Assembly: GCA_964622275.1 (NCBI GenBank)
Contig: CAZUMX010000049.1
Span: 1 to 6,103 of the forward strand
Reading direction: 5' to 3'
DNA length: 6,103 nucleotides
From: CAYPEZ01 sp964622275
GTDB taxonomy: Bacteria; Patescibacteriota; Minisyncoccia; Phycocordibacterales; UBA6899
Shown: positions 1 to 5,841 of the stretch, piece by piece
Position numbering within the stretch: position 1 is the stretch's first letter
Layout: every line of letters starts with the position of its first letter
Notes under the pieces: generated by a model
Database searches by the model: none
The model's input: the letters and a program-made list of their open reading frames with translations, nothing else
Told to the model about the DNA's origin: nothing
Position numbers and translations under genes: made by a program

Positions 1-280
1 ATTCAAGAACACGCGAGCCAATAATTTTTTTTCGTTGATACTCTGGGAATGTTCGCGCGCGTGAAAGTAAAACACGTGTATGCGTTTCGCCTGCCTTTTT
101 TAAAAAAGGAATCGTGTCTGGATAAAGATATTGGCTAATATCCATGAGGGGATCAGACATTAAAAATTCTTTGAATTTCAGGACGTGTTCTTCGTGGCGA
201 TACCCCAAATATTCTCCCATGAATCGATCAAGGTCAAAGAGCGTTCTGTCAAAATCAAGAAAAATAATAGGCTTCGTCAT
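1..280 (-). CDS. HAD-superfamily hydrolase, N-terminal part (runs off the left edge)
   Basis: This is the first 93 codons of a haloacid dehalogenase-superfamily protein, a family made up mostly of cytosolic phosphatases acting on small phosphorylated substrates. The N-terminus begins MTKPIIFLDFDRTLFDLD. It shows a hydrophobic beta strand followed by motif I DxDxT (D9, D11, T13), where D9 would be the nucleophile and D11 the acid/base. A second hydrophobic strand ending in Ser (TRVLLS, S73) fits motif II. The helical cap would lie between them, around residues 16-60. Motifs III and IV fall outside the window, so activity and substrate cannot be judged. The ATG overlaps the stop codon of the upstream nuclease gene as ATGA, which implies translational coupling in the uvrA operon. 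The only SD-like GGAG is about 16 bases upstream, too far for a normal site. The superfamily is clear, the specific function unknown. Confidence 0.85.
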   Translation of the reverse strand, partial: MTKPIIFLDFDRTLFDLDRFMGEYLGYRHEEHVLKFKEFLMSDPLMDISQYLYPDTIPFLKKAGETHTRVLLSRARTFPEYQRKKIIGSRVLE

Positions 281-897
281 GACGTCACGTTCGGAACTCC
301 ACATGCACCATTTGCCCAAAGACCCTTCCCCTCCTTTTGTGCAATTTGCTGAGACTCTTTGAATGCAGCGACATAGAGATAGGGTTGATTGTACGTGTAC
401 TCATAGGCATATCCGTCTTGGATCATTTGAAGGTTGATATTGGTGTGGTCAGCAAACATGACATACGCAAGAACTCTATTATATTTGTCATATGTCCCCT
501 GCGATGAATCCGTATCAAGAGCTATTGCAGTCCCGACTGGAAGAATTTTTTTAAGGTGTTCTGTCGCTTCAAATCCAAAACATTCTTTTGGTCGAGAACC
601 GAGTCCTGTCTCTGGAGCATTAATCCCAATCATGCGCACAGTAACGTTCTTCCCATTTTCACTTGCAATAATAGTGTCTCCATCAATAATTTTTTCAACA
701 CGAAATGGAGTATCGCGTTTTACAGAAAATTCGCTTGGCTCGCTTGTTGTTGCCCCTTGTGGCCATGTTGGGATCGTGGGGGTGGTCATTGGTGTCCCAA
801 AGAGTTCTTTTTGGACTGCACCTAAACCCGCAATAACAAAAATCGCAAGTAAGGTGAGGAGGTATTTAGGCTGTTTGAGTTTGAGTAATGTATCCAT
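277..897 (-). CDS. Membrane-anchored thermonuclease (staphylococcal nuclease-like, SNase fold)
   Basis: The 206-residue protein has a basic N-terminus (K6, K8, K11), a hydrophobic helix at about residues 12-28, a Thr/Pro-rich linker (about 35-60) and an SNase domain at about 65-198. A signal anchor without an obvious cleavage site suggests that the nuclease sits outside the membrane. SNase enzymes cut DNA and RNA in a Ca2+-dependent way. By alignment to S. aureus nuclease from memory, D74 in IDGDT matches Asp21, R88 matches Arg35, E96 in NAPET matches Glu43 and R141 in YDKYNR matches Arg87. The Asp40 metal-ligand position is Asn93, a change I recall in other homologues. C106 and C199 could form a disulfide. 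The gene starts 3 bases after the uvrA stop and ends inside the HAD gene start, so it is almost certainly co-transcribed with both. Only a distant GGAAG (about 18 bases) precedes its ATG. Nucleotide scavenging, DNA uptake or defence at the surface are possible roles, none shown here. Confidence 0.9.
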   Translation of the reverse strand: MDTLLKLKQPKYLLTLLAIFVIAGLGAVQKELFGTPMTTPTIPTWPQGATTSEPSEFSVKRDTPFRVEKIIDGDTIIASENGKNVTVRMIGINAPETGLGSRPKECFGFEATEHLKKILPVGTAIALDTDSSQGTYDKYNRVLAYVMFADHTNINLQMIQDGYAYEYTYNQPYLYVAAFKESQQIAQKEGKGLWANGACGVPNVTS

Positions 898-900
898 GTG

Positions 901-3492
901 TTATCGACGGAGAAGCTTCCGAAGGTATTTTGCCGTAAATGACTTTGAATTTCCAGATACTTCTTCAGGTGTTCCTTTGGCTACAATTTCTCCTCCACCA
1001 ACACCTCCCTCGGGACCGATGTCAATAATGTAATCAGCATTTTTAATGAGATCAAGATTATGCTCAATGACCATCACCGTATTCCCCTTATCCACGAGCC
1101 GCTGCAGAATCTCAATAAGTTTCCGTACGTCTTCGTAGTGAAGACCGATCGTCGGTTCGTCTAAGAGATAGATCGTTCGTTCGCGAAGTGGCCGATAGAG
1201 TTCAGACGAAATCTTTACTCGCTGTGCTTCTCCCCCAGAAAGCGTTGTGGCCGACTGACCGAGCTCCAGATATCCCAATCCTACTTCGACAAGAGTTTTC
1301 ATGCGGTCTGCGATAGCTGGGATATCTTCAAAGAAGACAAGAGCATCTTCAACGGTCATCTTCAGCACTTCGTAGATATTCTTATGCTTATACTTCACTT
1401 CGAGAGTGTCTTTCATGAAGCGCTTCCCTTGGCAAACATCGCACGTCACATAGACGGTTGGAAGAAAGTGCATTTCTACGGCGATCAGTCCGTTCCCTTC
1501 GCATGCTTCGCATCTTCCTCCCTTCACATTGAAAGAGAATCTATTTGCCTTCCACCCCCTAACACGCGCTTCTTCTGTTGTCGCAAAAAGGTCGCGAATG
1601 AATGTCCATGCTCCGGTATACGTCGCCGGGTTAGAACGTGGCGTGCGACCAATTGCGGATTGATCGATAAGAATCACGCGATTGAGGTACTCGGTCCCCG
1701 TAAATGATGCGCAGTTGTAGATTTCATTGGTGCGATATTTACGCTCCATTTTTCCTTGGAGATTTTTGTACACAATTTCATACATGAATGAACTTTTCCC
1801 CGACCCAGAAACACCCGTGACAGCAATAAATCTTCCCAGAGGGATGTCGATAGAGAGATTCTTGATGTTGAAGATCTTCCCCCCTTTGATCGAAAGTTTG
1901 CCAGCTTCTTTTTCGCGCCGCTTTTCAGGAACTTCAATAACTCGGTCGCCACGCAAATACTCGAGAGTCAAAGATTTCTTTTTCCCATTGAGGAGTTCCT
2001 GCATGTCCCCAGAAACCACCACGTTTCCTCCATGGACTCCTGCCCCAGGTCCGATATCGACAAGAAAATCTGACGCCAAGATTGTGTCTTCATCATGCTC
2101 CACCACAATAATGGTATTTCCCATATCACAGAGATTGCGCAATGTCTTCACAAGACGATCATTATCACGCTGGTGAAGTCCGATTGTGGGCTCGTCGAGC
2201 ACGTAAAGCGCTCCGACGAGGCGCGAGCCGAGTTGAGAAGCCAGACGAATGCGCTGAGCCTCACCACCCGAAAGCGTGTTTGCACGGCGTGCGAGGGTGA
2301 GGTACCCAATTCCCACATCAAGCATAAACTTGAGACGATTTTCGATTTCTCGAATGACGACGTCAGAAATCTGTTTGTCTTTTTCAGAGAGCTTGAGGTC
2401 CATAAACCACGCAAACGCATCCTCAATCGACATCGCTGTGATCTCTACAATATTTTTTTCCTCAACATGCCCATGGATTGCTCCTCCTATGGTCACCTTC
2501 AGCGCCTCAGGACGAAGGCGCGTCCCTTTGCATTCTTCACACGCATCGTCGCCAAAAAAATGTTTTGTCCCGAGTCCATTACATGCCGGACATGCTCCAT
2601 ACGGAGAATTGAACGAGAAGAGTCGAGGCTCAATCTCTGGATACGAGAATCCATCGTCAGGACATGCAAATTTATTTGAGACAAGTGTATCCTCGTCTCC
2701 AAAAACAATCCGAACCAGACCCCCTGCTTCTTCGAGTGCTTTTTCTAGTGCCTCAGCAAGCCGCTCGTTTGCCTCCTTTGCTCTATCTTTAAACTCTGAA
2801 AGAAAGATCTCATCAACAAGAATATCAATCGTGTGTTTCTTTTGTTTATCAAGCTCGATACGATCGCGTAGGTTCATGCGCTTCCCATCGATGCGCGACT
2901 TTGTGTATCCTTTCGCAAGCATGTCATAGAGAAGTTGGTAGTACTCTCCCTTGCGCCCACGCACGAGTGGTGCGTAAAATTCGACTTTCATCGTGTCATA
3001 TTCGACCCCCATGGCTTTCTTCTTTTGTCCAGCGGTTTTCGAAACCTTATCTTTCACAAGTCCAATGATTTCTTCATTTGTGAGTTTTTGAATGACTTTT
3101 CCGCATGTAAGACAGTGTGGGATACCAATACGCGCAAAAAGGACACGCAAGTAGTCGTTGATTTCTGTAATCGTCGCAACTGTTGAGCGAGGGTTGGACG
3201 AATGTGACTTTTGGTCGATAGAGATGGCTGGGGAAAGCCCGATGATCTCATCAACATCAGGCTTCTGCATGGTGTTAAGAAACTGGCGTGCATACGCAGA
3301 AAGCGACTCGACGTATCGCCTCTGCCCTTCTGCAAAAATGGTGTCGAAGGCAAGGGAGCTCTTCCCTGACCCAGAGAGGCCGGTAAACACAATCATCTTG
3401 TTGCGCGGCATCCGCACAGTAATATTCTTGAGATTATGTGTGCGCGCTCCTTTCACAATAATCTCGTCGATCTGGTGGTCTTTTTGGCTCAT
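901..3492 (-). CDS. uvrA: UvrABC excinuclease subunit A, insertion-domain-less form
   Basis: UvrA is the damage-sensing ATPase of nucleotide excision repair. As a dimer it finds distorted DNA and loads UvrB. This 863-residue protein has two ABC cassettes: Walker A at 38-46 (GLSGSGKSS) and 560-568 (GVSGSGKSS), LSGGEAQ signatures at 407-413 and 751-757, and Walker B LDEPTIGLH at 432-440 and 777-785. The UvrB-binding region (about 131-270, with APLVRGRKGEY and LDKQKKHTID) is present. The conserved IGRTPRSNPATYTG is at 614-627, and the C-terminal zinc module uses C661, C664, C684 and C687. CPAC (301-304) and CEEC (318-321) are only 13 residues apart, whereas in E. coli roughly 115 residues intervene, so the insertion domain is missing. 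The first zinc module reads C127, C130, C277 and D280. I chose ATG at 3490-3492 (MSQKDHQ) because the in-frame extension to 3582 crosses a terminator and a promoter. E. coli UvrA is 940 residues. It heads an operon with the nuclease and HAD genes. Confidence 0.97.
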   Translation of the reverse strand: MSQKDHQIDEIIVKGARTHNLKNITVRMPRNKMIVFTGLSGSGKSSLAFDTIFAEGQRRYVESLSAYARQFLNTMQKPDVDEIIGLSPAISIDQKSHSSNPRSTVATITEINDYLRVLFARIGIPHCLTCGKVIQKLTNEEIIGLVKDKVSKTAGQKKKAMGVEYDTMKVEFYAPLVRGRKGEYYQLLYDMLAKGYTKSRIDGKRMNLRDRIELDKQKKHTIDILVDEIFLSEFKDRAKEANERLAEALEKALEEAGGLVRIVFGDEDTLVSNKFACPDDGFSYPEIEPRLFSFNSPYGACPACNGLGTKHFFGDDACEECKGTRLRPEALKVTIGGAIHGHVEEKNIVEITAMSIEDAFAWFMDLKLSEKDKQISDVVIREIENRLKFMLDVGIGYLTLARRANTLSGGEAQRIRLASQLGSRLVGALYVLDEPTIGLHQRDNDRLVKTLRNLCDMGNTIIVVEHDEDTILASDFLVDIGPGAGVHGGNVVVSGDMQELLNGKKKSLTLEYLRGDRVIEVPEKRREKEAGKLSIKGGKIFNIKNLSIDIPLGRFIAVTGVSGSGKSSFMYEIVYKNLQGKMERKYRTNEIYNCASFTGTEYLNRVILIDQSAIGRTPRSNPATYTGAWTFIRDLFATTEEARVRGWKANRFSFNVKGGRCEACEGNGLIAVEMHFLPTVYVTCDVCQGKRFMKDTLEVKYKHKNIYEVLKMTVEDALVFFEDIPAIADRMKTLVEVGLGYLELGQSATTLSGGEAQRVKISSELYRPLRERTIYLLDEPTIGLHYEDVRKLIEILQRLVDKGNTVMVIEHNLDLIKNADYIIDIGPEGGVGGGEIVAKGTPEEVSGNSKSFTAKYLRKLLRR

Positions 3493-3504
3493 ATACGTCA
3501 ATCG

Positions 3505-3529
3505 CCCCCGTGGCGTCTGCCTATGGGGG
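3505..3529 (-). promoter_or_regulatory. Possible hairpin in the uvrA leader
   Basis: Within the roughly 40-base leader expected between the promoter and the uvrA ATG, the transcript has CCCCC pairing with GGGGG (3525-3529 with 3505-3509), and an inner GGC-AGAC-GCC stem. The GGGGG is the only purine run ahead of the ATG, 12 bases before it, so folding could limit ribosome access. The structure is visible, but a regulatory role is speculative. Confidence 0.25.
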
Positions 3530-3540
3530 TCATACGTTGA

Positions 3541-3549
3541 ATTGTAGCA
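3541..3549 (-). promoter_or_regulatory. Extended -10 promoter of the uvrA operon
   Basis: On the minus strand the sequence TGCTACAAT matches an extended -10 element (TGnTATAAT) with one mismatch. No convincing -35 lies 16-18 bases upstream, because that space is the terminator hairpin of gene A. Extended -10 promoters can work without a -35. The expected start is near 3534, giving a leader of about 40 bases. No LexA-type operator is visible. Confidence 0.5.
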
Positions 3550-3550
3550 T

Positions 3551-3579
3551 AAATAAACCGCCCTCTGGTATGAGGGCGG
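3551..3579 (-). terminator. Intrinsic terminator after gene A
   Basis: The minus-strand transcript forms an 8-bp perfect stem, CCGCCCTC pairing with GAGGGCGG, around a 6-base loop (stem arms at 3572-3579 and 3558-3565). It is followed by the T-rich TTTATTT (3551-3557). It begins 22 bases after the gene A stop codon. The T-rich run on this strand sets its direction. The other strand has no T-tract after the stem. Confidence 0.85.
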
Positions 3580-3601
3580 CAATATATCTATTATGTGGTT
3601 A

Positions 3602-3964
3602 TTAGGCAGTGTTTGATGTCGGCATGTTCTCGAGAAATGACCGAACTCCTTCCTTGAAACTTGAACGAGTCATTCGTTGCTTTCGGAGGCCCTCTGGAAG
3701 CACTGATATCTCGCGCGTGTAAGGAAAGTTTGCTGGTTTCGGTGGCTTCATCTTCCGCTGAAGATCATAGAGGAAGAGGCAGATGCGGACTTCAGTACCA
3801 GAGAGTCCTTTGGGGACTCTTGTTGGGCTGAAAAACATATGTAATTTGTTCGCTTCTTTCTGATTCTTCACAGCTCGGATCTTCCGATACCCGTCCATGA
3901 CTTGGTCTTGCGCATTTTGGGCTTGTTTTTCCCATTTTCGTGGGATGTGTGTTGATCTAGACAC
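3602..3964 (-). CDS. Small basic protein of unknown function (gene A), paralogue of gene B
   Basis: I do not recognise this 120-residue family. It is rich in Lys and Arg, and has no signal peptide, membrane helix or known catalytic motif. Residues 12-44 look helical and contain QVMDGYRKIRAV and the block LHMFF. A turn, SPTRVPKGLS (46-55), leads to a second helix-like stretch (EVRICLFLYDLQRKM, 58-72). A Pro-rich segment (74-90) follows, then the C-terminal MTRSSFKEGVRSFLEN. Residues 12-65 match gene B at 31 of 54 aligned positions without gaps, and MTR-SFK recurs at both C-termini. The start is GTG at 3962-3964: it has AAGGAG seven bases upstream, and its N-terminal length agrees with gene B (both have TH...EKQ). 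It lies 101 bases downstream of gdhA with no terminator visible between, so it could be co-transcribed with gdhA or use the weak promoter at 4004-4032. A terminator closes it. The two-helix basic layout would suit nucleic-acid binding, but that is a guess. Confidence 0.85.
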   Translation of the reverse strand: MSRSTHIPRKWEKQAQNAQDQVMDGYRKIRAVKNQKEANKLHMFFSPTRVPKGLSGTEVRICLFLYDLQRKMKPPKPANFPYTREISVLPEGLRKQRMTRSSFKEGVRSFLENMPTSNTA

Positions 3965-3971
3965 TAAACTA

Positions 3972-3977
3972 CTCCTT
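3972..3977 (-). promoter_or_regulatory. Shine-Dalgarno site that fixes the GTG start of gene A
   Basis: A consensus AAGGAG lies exactly seven bases before the GTG at 3962-3964. No ATG in the same frame lies nearby, so this site decides the start of gene A. Confidence 0.85.
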
Positions 3978-4003
3978 GAGGAACAACATTGGGTCCACCC
4001 TTA

Positions 4004-4032
4004 TTGATATCAAAATACATACCTCTACACAA
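4004..4032 (-). promoter_or_regulatory. Weak candidate promoter for gene A
   Basis: On the minus strand TTGTGT (4027-4032) and TATCAA (4004-4009) are 17 bases apart, and a TG one base before the -10 (TGATATCAA) gives an extended -10 look. Matches to consensus are 3 of 6 and 4 of 6. It lies in the 101-base gap between gdhA and gene A, about 40 bases before the GTG start. Chance occurrence is quite possible. Confidence 0.3.
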
Positions 4033-4065
4033 GGATGAATGAGTGCTGAGAACTTTATGTGGATT

Positions 4066-5430
4066 TTAAACCACCCCCTGGGCGAGCATGGCTTCGGCCA
4101 CCCGGACAAATCCTGCGATATTCGCCCCATTCACATAATCCACGCTTCCATCCTCCTTCTTTCCATACTTCACACACGCATCGTGAATATTTTTCATGAT
4201 CTCCTTCAGCTTTGCATCGACTTCTTCACGAGTCCAAGAAATACGGAGTGAGTTCTGGCTCATTTCAAGACCACTCGTCGCCACTCCTCCAGCATTCGAG
4301 GCTTTCCCTGGAGCAAAGAGGATCCCTTTCTTTCGAAACACCTCTATTGCTTCAAGTGTTGCGGGCATATTTGCACCCTCTGCGACAACAATGACGCCGT
4401 TTCGTACGAGTTTCTTGGCATCTTCTTCGGTCAGTTCATTTTGGGTCGCACATGGAAGAGCAATATCACATTTTGTCCCCCAAGGACGCTTTCCGGAAAC
4501 ATACTTTGCTTTAGGGTACTTGGTCACATACTCTGCAATTCTCCCACGACGAACATTTTTGATATCCATGATGAAGGCAAGTTTTTCAAGGGTCAGCCCG
4601 TCTGCGTCAAGAATATATCCATCTGAATCACTCATTGTCACAACCTTCCCACCAAGAGCAATGATTTTTTCTGCTGCTCCTTGGGCAACATTTCCACTTC
4701 CTGAGATAACGGTAATTTTCCCTTTTACACTCGCCTTCCGAGTCTTTAGCATTTCTTCGATAAAATACACGGCGCCGTATCCAGTCGCTTCAGGGCGGAT
4801 ATGGCTGCCTCCCCAACCAAAGCCTTTTCCTGTGAGGACTCCGGAGAATTCATTTTGGAGTTTTTTGTACTGACCAAAGAGATACCCAATTTCGCGCCCC
4901 CCTACACCAATATCCCCTGCCGGAACATCTGAATCTTTCCCTATATGACGATAGAGCTCAGTCATGAATGCCTGACAAAATCGCATGACCTCCGCATCAC
5001 TCTTCCCCTTTGGATCAAAGTCACTTCCGCCCTTTCCACCACCCATAGGAAGGCCTGTAAGCGCATTCTTGAATATCTGCTCAAAACCAAGGAATTTTAA
5101 AATTGAAAGGTTCACCGACGGATGAAAGCGCAATCCCCCCTTGTATGGACCGAGCGCTGAAGAAAACTGCACTCGATATCCTCGATTGACCTGTGTCTGC
5201 CCCTGATCGTTCACCCAAGGAACACGAAAAATCACAATGCGCTCTGGCTCAATAAGACGTTCCAGAAGGTTTACTGCTTGATATTTTGTATGGTGGGCAA
5301 GGTATGGTTCAACAGACATGACAAACTCTTTGACTGCCTGATGAAACTCTGGCTCGTGCGGATGAAGTGATCTGACTTTTTTGAGAAACTCACTCGTAAA
5401 CGTTTTTTCGCTTCCTTTCATTTTTGGCAT
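4066..5430 (-). CDS. gdhA: NADP-type glutamate dehydrogenase, hexameric class
   Basis: This cytosolic enzyme interconverts 2-oxoglutarate plus ammonium and glutamate using NAD(P)H. The 454 residues align almost end to end with the 447-residue E. coli GdhA as I recall it. Shared blocks are NLLERLIEPER (54-64), YRVQFSSALGPYKGG (85-99), NLSILKFLGFEQ (107-118), PMGGGKGGSDFDPKG (128-142), DVPAGDIGVGGRE (168-180), IRPEATGYG (211-219) and AEGANMP (350-356). Substrate and catalytic residues K97, K121, K133 and D173 are present. The Rossmann loop is GSGNVAQ (244-250). SDS at 267-269 matches the NADP-preferring enzymes rather than the NAD ones, so NADP is inferred. Start: no candidate (GTG 5448, ATG 5430, ATG 5421) has a Shine-Dalgarno site. 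I prefer ATG 5430, because a TATAAT box lies nine bases before it and the N-terminal length fits. It stands between paralogous genes B and A. Confidence 0.96.
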   Translation of the reverse strand: MPKMKGSEKTFTSEFLKKVRSLHPHEPEFHQAVKEFVMSVEPYLAHHTKYQAVNLLERLIEPERIVIFRVPWVNDQGQTQVNRGYRVQFSSALGPYKGGLRFHPSVNLSILKFLGFEQIFKNALTGLPMGGGKGGSDFDPKGKSDAEVMRFCQAFMTELYRHIGKDSDVPAGDIGVGGREIGYLFGQYKKLQNEFSGVLTGKGFGWGGSHIRPEATGYGAVYFIEEMLKTRKASVKGKITVISGSGNVAQGAAEKIIALGGKVVTMSDSDGYILDADGLTLEKLAFIMDIKNVRRGRIAEYVTKYPKAKYVSGKRPWGTKCDIALPCATQNELTEEDAKKLVRNGVIVVAEGANMPATLEAIEVFRKKGILFAPGKASNAGGVATSGLEMSQNSLRISWTREEVDAKLKEIMKNIHDACVKYGKKEDGSVDYVNGANIAGFVRVAEAMLAQGVV

Positions 5431-5439
5431 AGTGTGAGC

Positions 5440-5445
5440 ATTATA
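5440..5445 (-). promoter_or_regulatory. Perfect TATAAT -10 box placed for a leaderless gdhA mRNA
   Basis: TATAAT on the minus strand ends nine bases before the ATG at 5428-5430. A start 6-8 bases downstream of it would fall near 5432-5434, leaving a 5' leader of about 2-4 bases. There is no -35 match at 16-18 bases, where the sequence is GC-rich, and the TG lies directly against the hexamer rather than one base away. Confidence 0.4.
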
Positions 5446-5464
5446 CACCGGTAGTCAATGGGGG

Positions 5465-5485
5465 GCCCCGAGCATTGCTCGGGGC
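5465..5485 (-). repeat. Perfect GC-rich hairpin between gene B and gdhA
   Basis: The half-sites GCCCCGAGC and GCTCGGGGC pair perfectly over 9 bp around a 3-base loop. It begins 16 bases after the gene B stop. The minus strand continues with C residues and not T, and the plus strand continues with TAAAT, so it is not a textbook intrinsic terminator in either direction. It could still pause or end gene B transcription, protect the mRNA 3' end, or be one copy of a dispersed palindromic repeat. Only one copy is in the window. Confidence 0.75.
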
Positions 5486-5501
5486 TAAATATGAGGCTAT
5501 G

Positions 5502-5834
5502 TTAGCGTTTGCAAAAATTTCCAGAATCCTTTTTTTTGAAGCTTTTGCGTGTCATGACCTGCTGATTGAGGAGCGCGGGAAGAAGGAATGGTGCATGAAC
5601 GAGCCGAAACGTGTTGATACGTTGTTTCGCTCTCTCATGAGACATCAAGAGACATAAACGAATCTCATTATTTGTAAGCCTCTTCGGTACACGTACGGGA
5701 CAAAAGAACATATGGAGCATAGTTGCTTCTACGTCATTTTTGACAGCACCACGTCTGCGGTAGCCTTCCATCACTTTTTCCTGTGCTAAACAAAGCTGCT
5801 TCTCTGAGCGCCTATGTGTTCTATGCTTTTTCAT
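5502..5834 (-). CDS. Small basic protein of unknown function (gene B), paralogue of gene A; C-terminus probably frameshifted
   Basis: This 110-residue, strongly basic protein belongs to the same unrecognised family as gene A. Residues 11-64 match gene A residues 12-65 at 31 of 54 positions, including AQ-x2-VM-x-GYR, AVKN, LHMFF and P-x-RVPK. The central part (about 65-92) has diverged and is hydrophobic (APFLLPALL). Homology returns at MTRKSFK (94-100), then breaks at a run of eight A residues. In the -1 frame the sequence would continue GFWKFLQTLT and stop at 5497-5499, which resembles EGVRSFLENM of gene A better than the in-frame KDSGNFCKR does. ATG 5832-5834 has GGAGG seven bases upstream, and a good promoter lies 32 bases before it. 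There is no signal peptide or membrane helix. Function is unknown. It may be intact with slippage, or a recent indel or sequencing error in the homopolymer. Confidence 0.8.
   Translation of the reverse strand: MKKHRTHRRSEKQLCLAQEKVMEGYRRRGAVKNDVEATMLHMFFCPVRVPKRLTNNEIRLCLLMSHERAKQRINTFRLVHAPFLLPALLNQQVMTRKSFKKKDSGNFCKR
5530..5537 (-). other. A8 homopolymer followed by GG in gene B: likely frame-change point
   Basis: In the gene B reading frame the run reads AAA AAA AAG, which contains the slippery heptamer A AAA AAG known from bacterial -1 frameshifting. Similarity to gene A stops here in frame 0 and resumes in the -1 frame. The nearest strong stem-loop begins about 45 bases downstream, farther than usual for a ribosomal frameshift stimulator, so transcript slippage or a simple indel is at least as likely. 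Confidence 0.5.
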
Positions 5835-5841
5835 CTCAACT

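Noticed and set aside
434..1033. Open frame on the plus strand opposite the nuclease and the end of uvrA
   Set aside because: It is the antisense of two clear genes, with no start signal and no recognisable domain.
2276..2929. Open frame on the plus strand opposite uvrA, Ser-rich product
   Set aside because: It is a shadow of the UvrA reading frame. The low-complexity Ser-rich translation is typical of antisense reading of this codon usage.
3493..3582. N-terminal extension of uvrA by 30 codons to a start at 3582
   Set aside because: The extension translates through the gene A terminator and the extended -10 promoter, has no family similarity and no better ribosome site. UvrA proteins normally start just before the DEIIVKGARTHNLKN block.
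3965..4065. An insertion sequence or attachment site that could explain the duplicated A/B genes around gdhA
   Set aside because: I saw no transposase, terminal inverted repeats or matching direct repeats at the borders of gdhA or of either paralogue.
4196..4873. Open frame on the plus strand opposite gdhA
   Set aside because: The strong GdhA protein match on the other strand explains this stretch, and no promoter or ribosome site supports the plus-strand frame.
5431..5448. GTG start of gdhA at 5446-5448
   Set aside because: No Shine-Dalgarno site precedes it, it lies over the TATAAT box, and it gives an N-terminus longer than in the E. coli enzyme.
5475..5657. Plus-strand open frame of 60 codons across the hairpin and gene B
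   Set aside because: It overlaps gene B, which has a promoter, a consensus ribosome site and a paralogue. The plus-strand frame has none of these.
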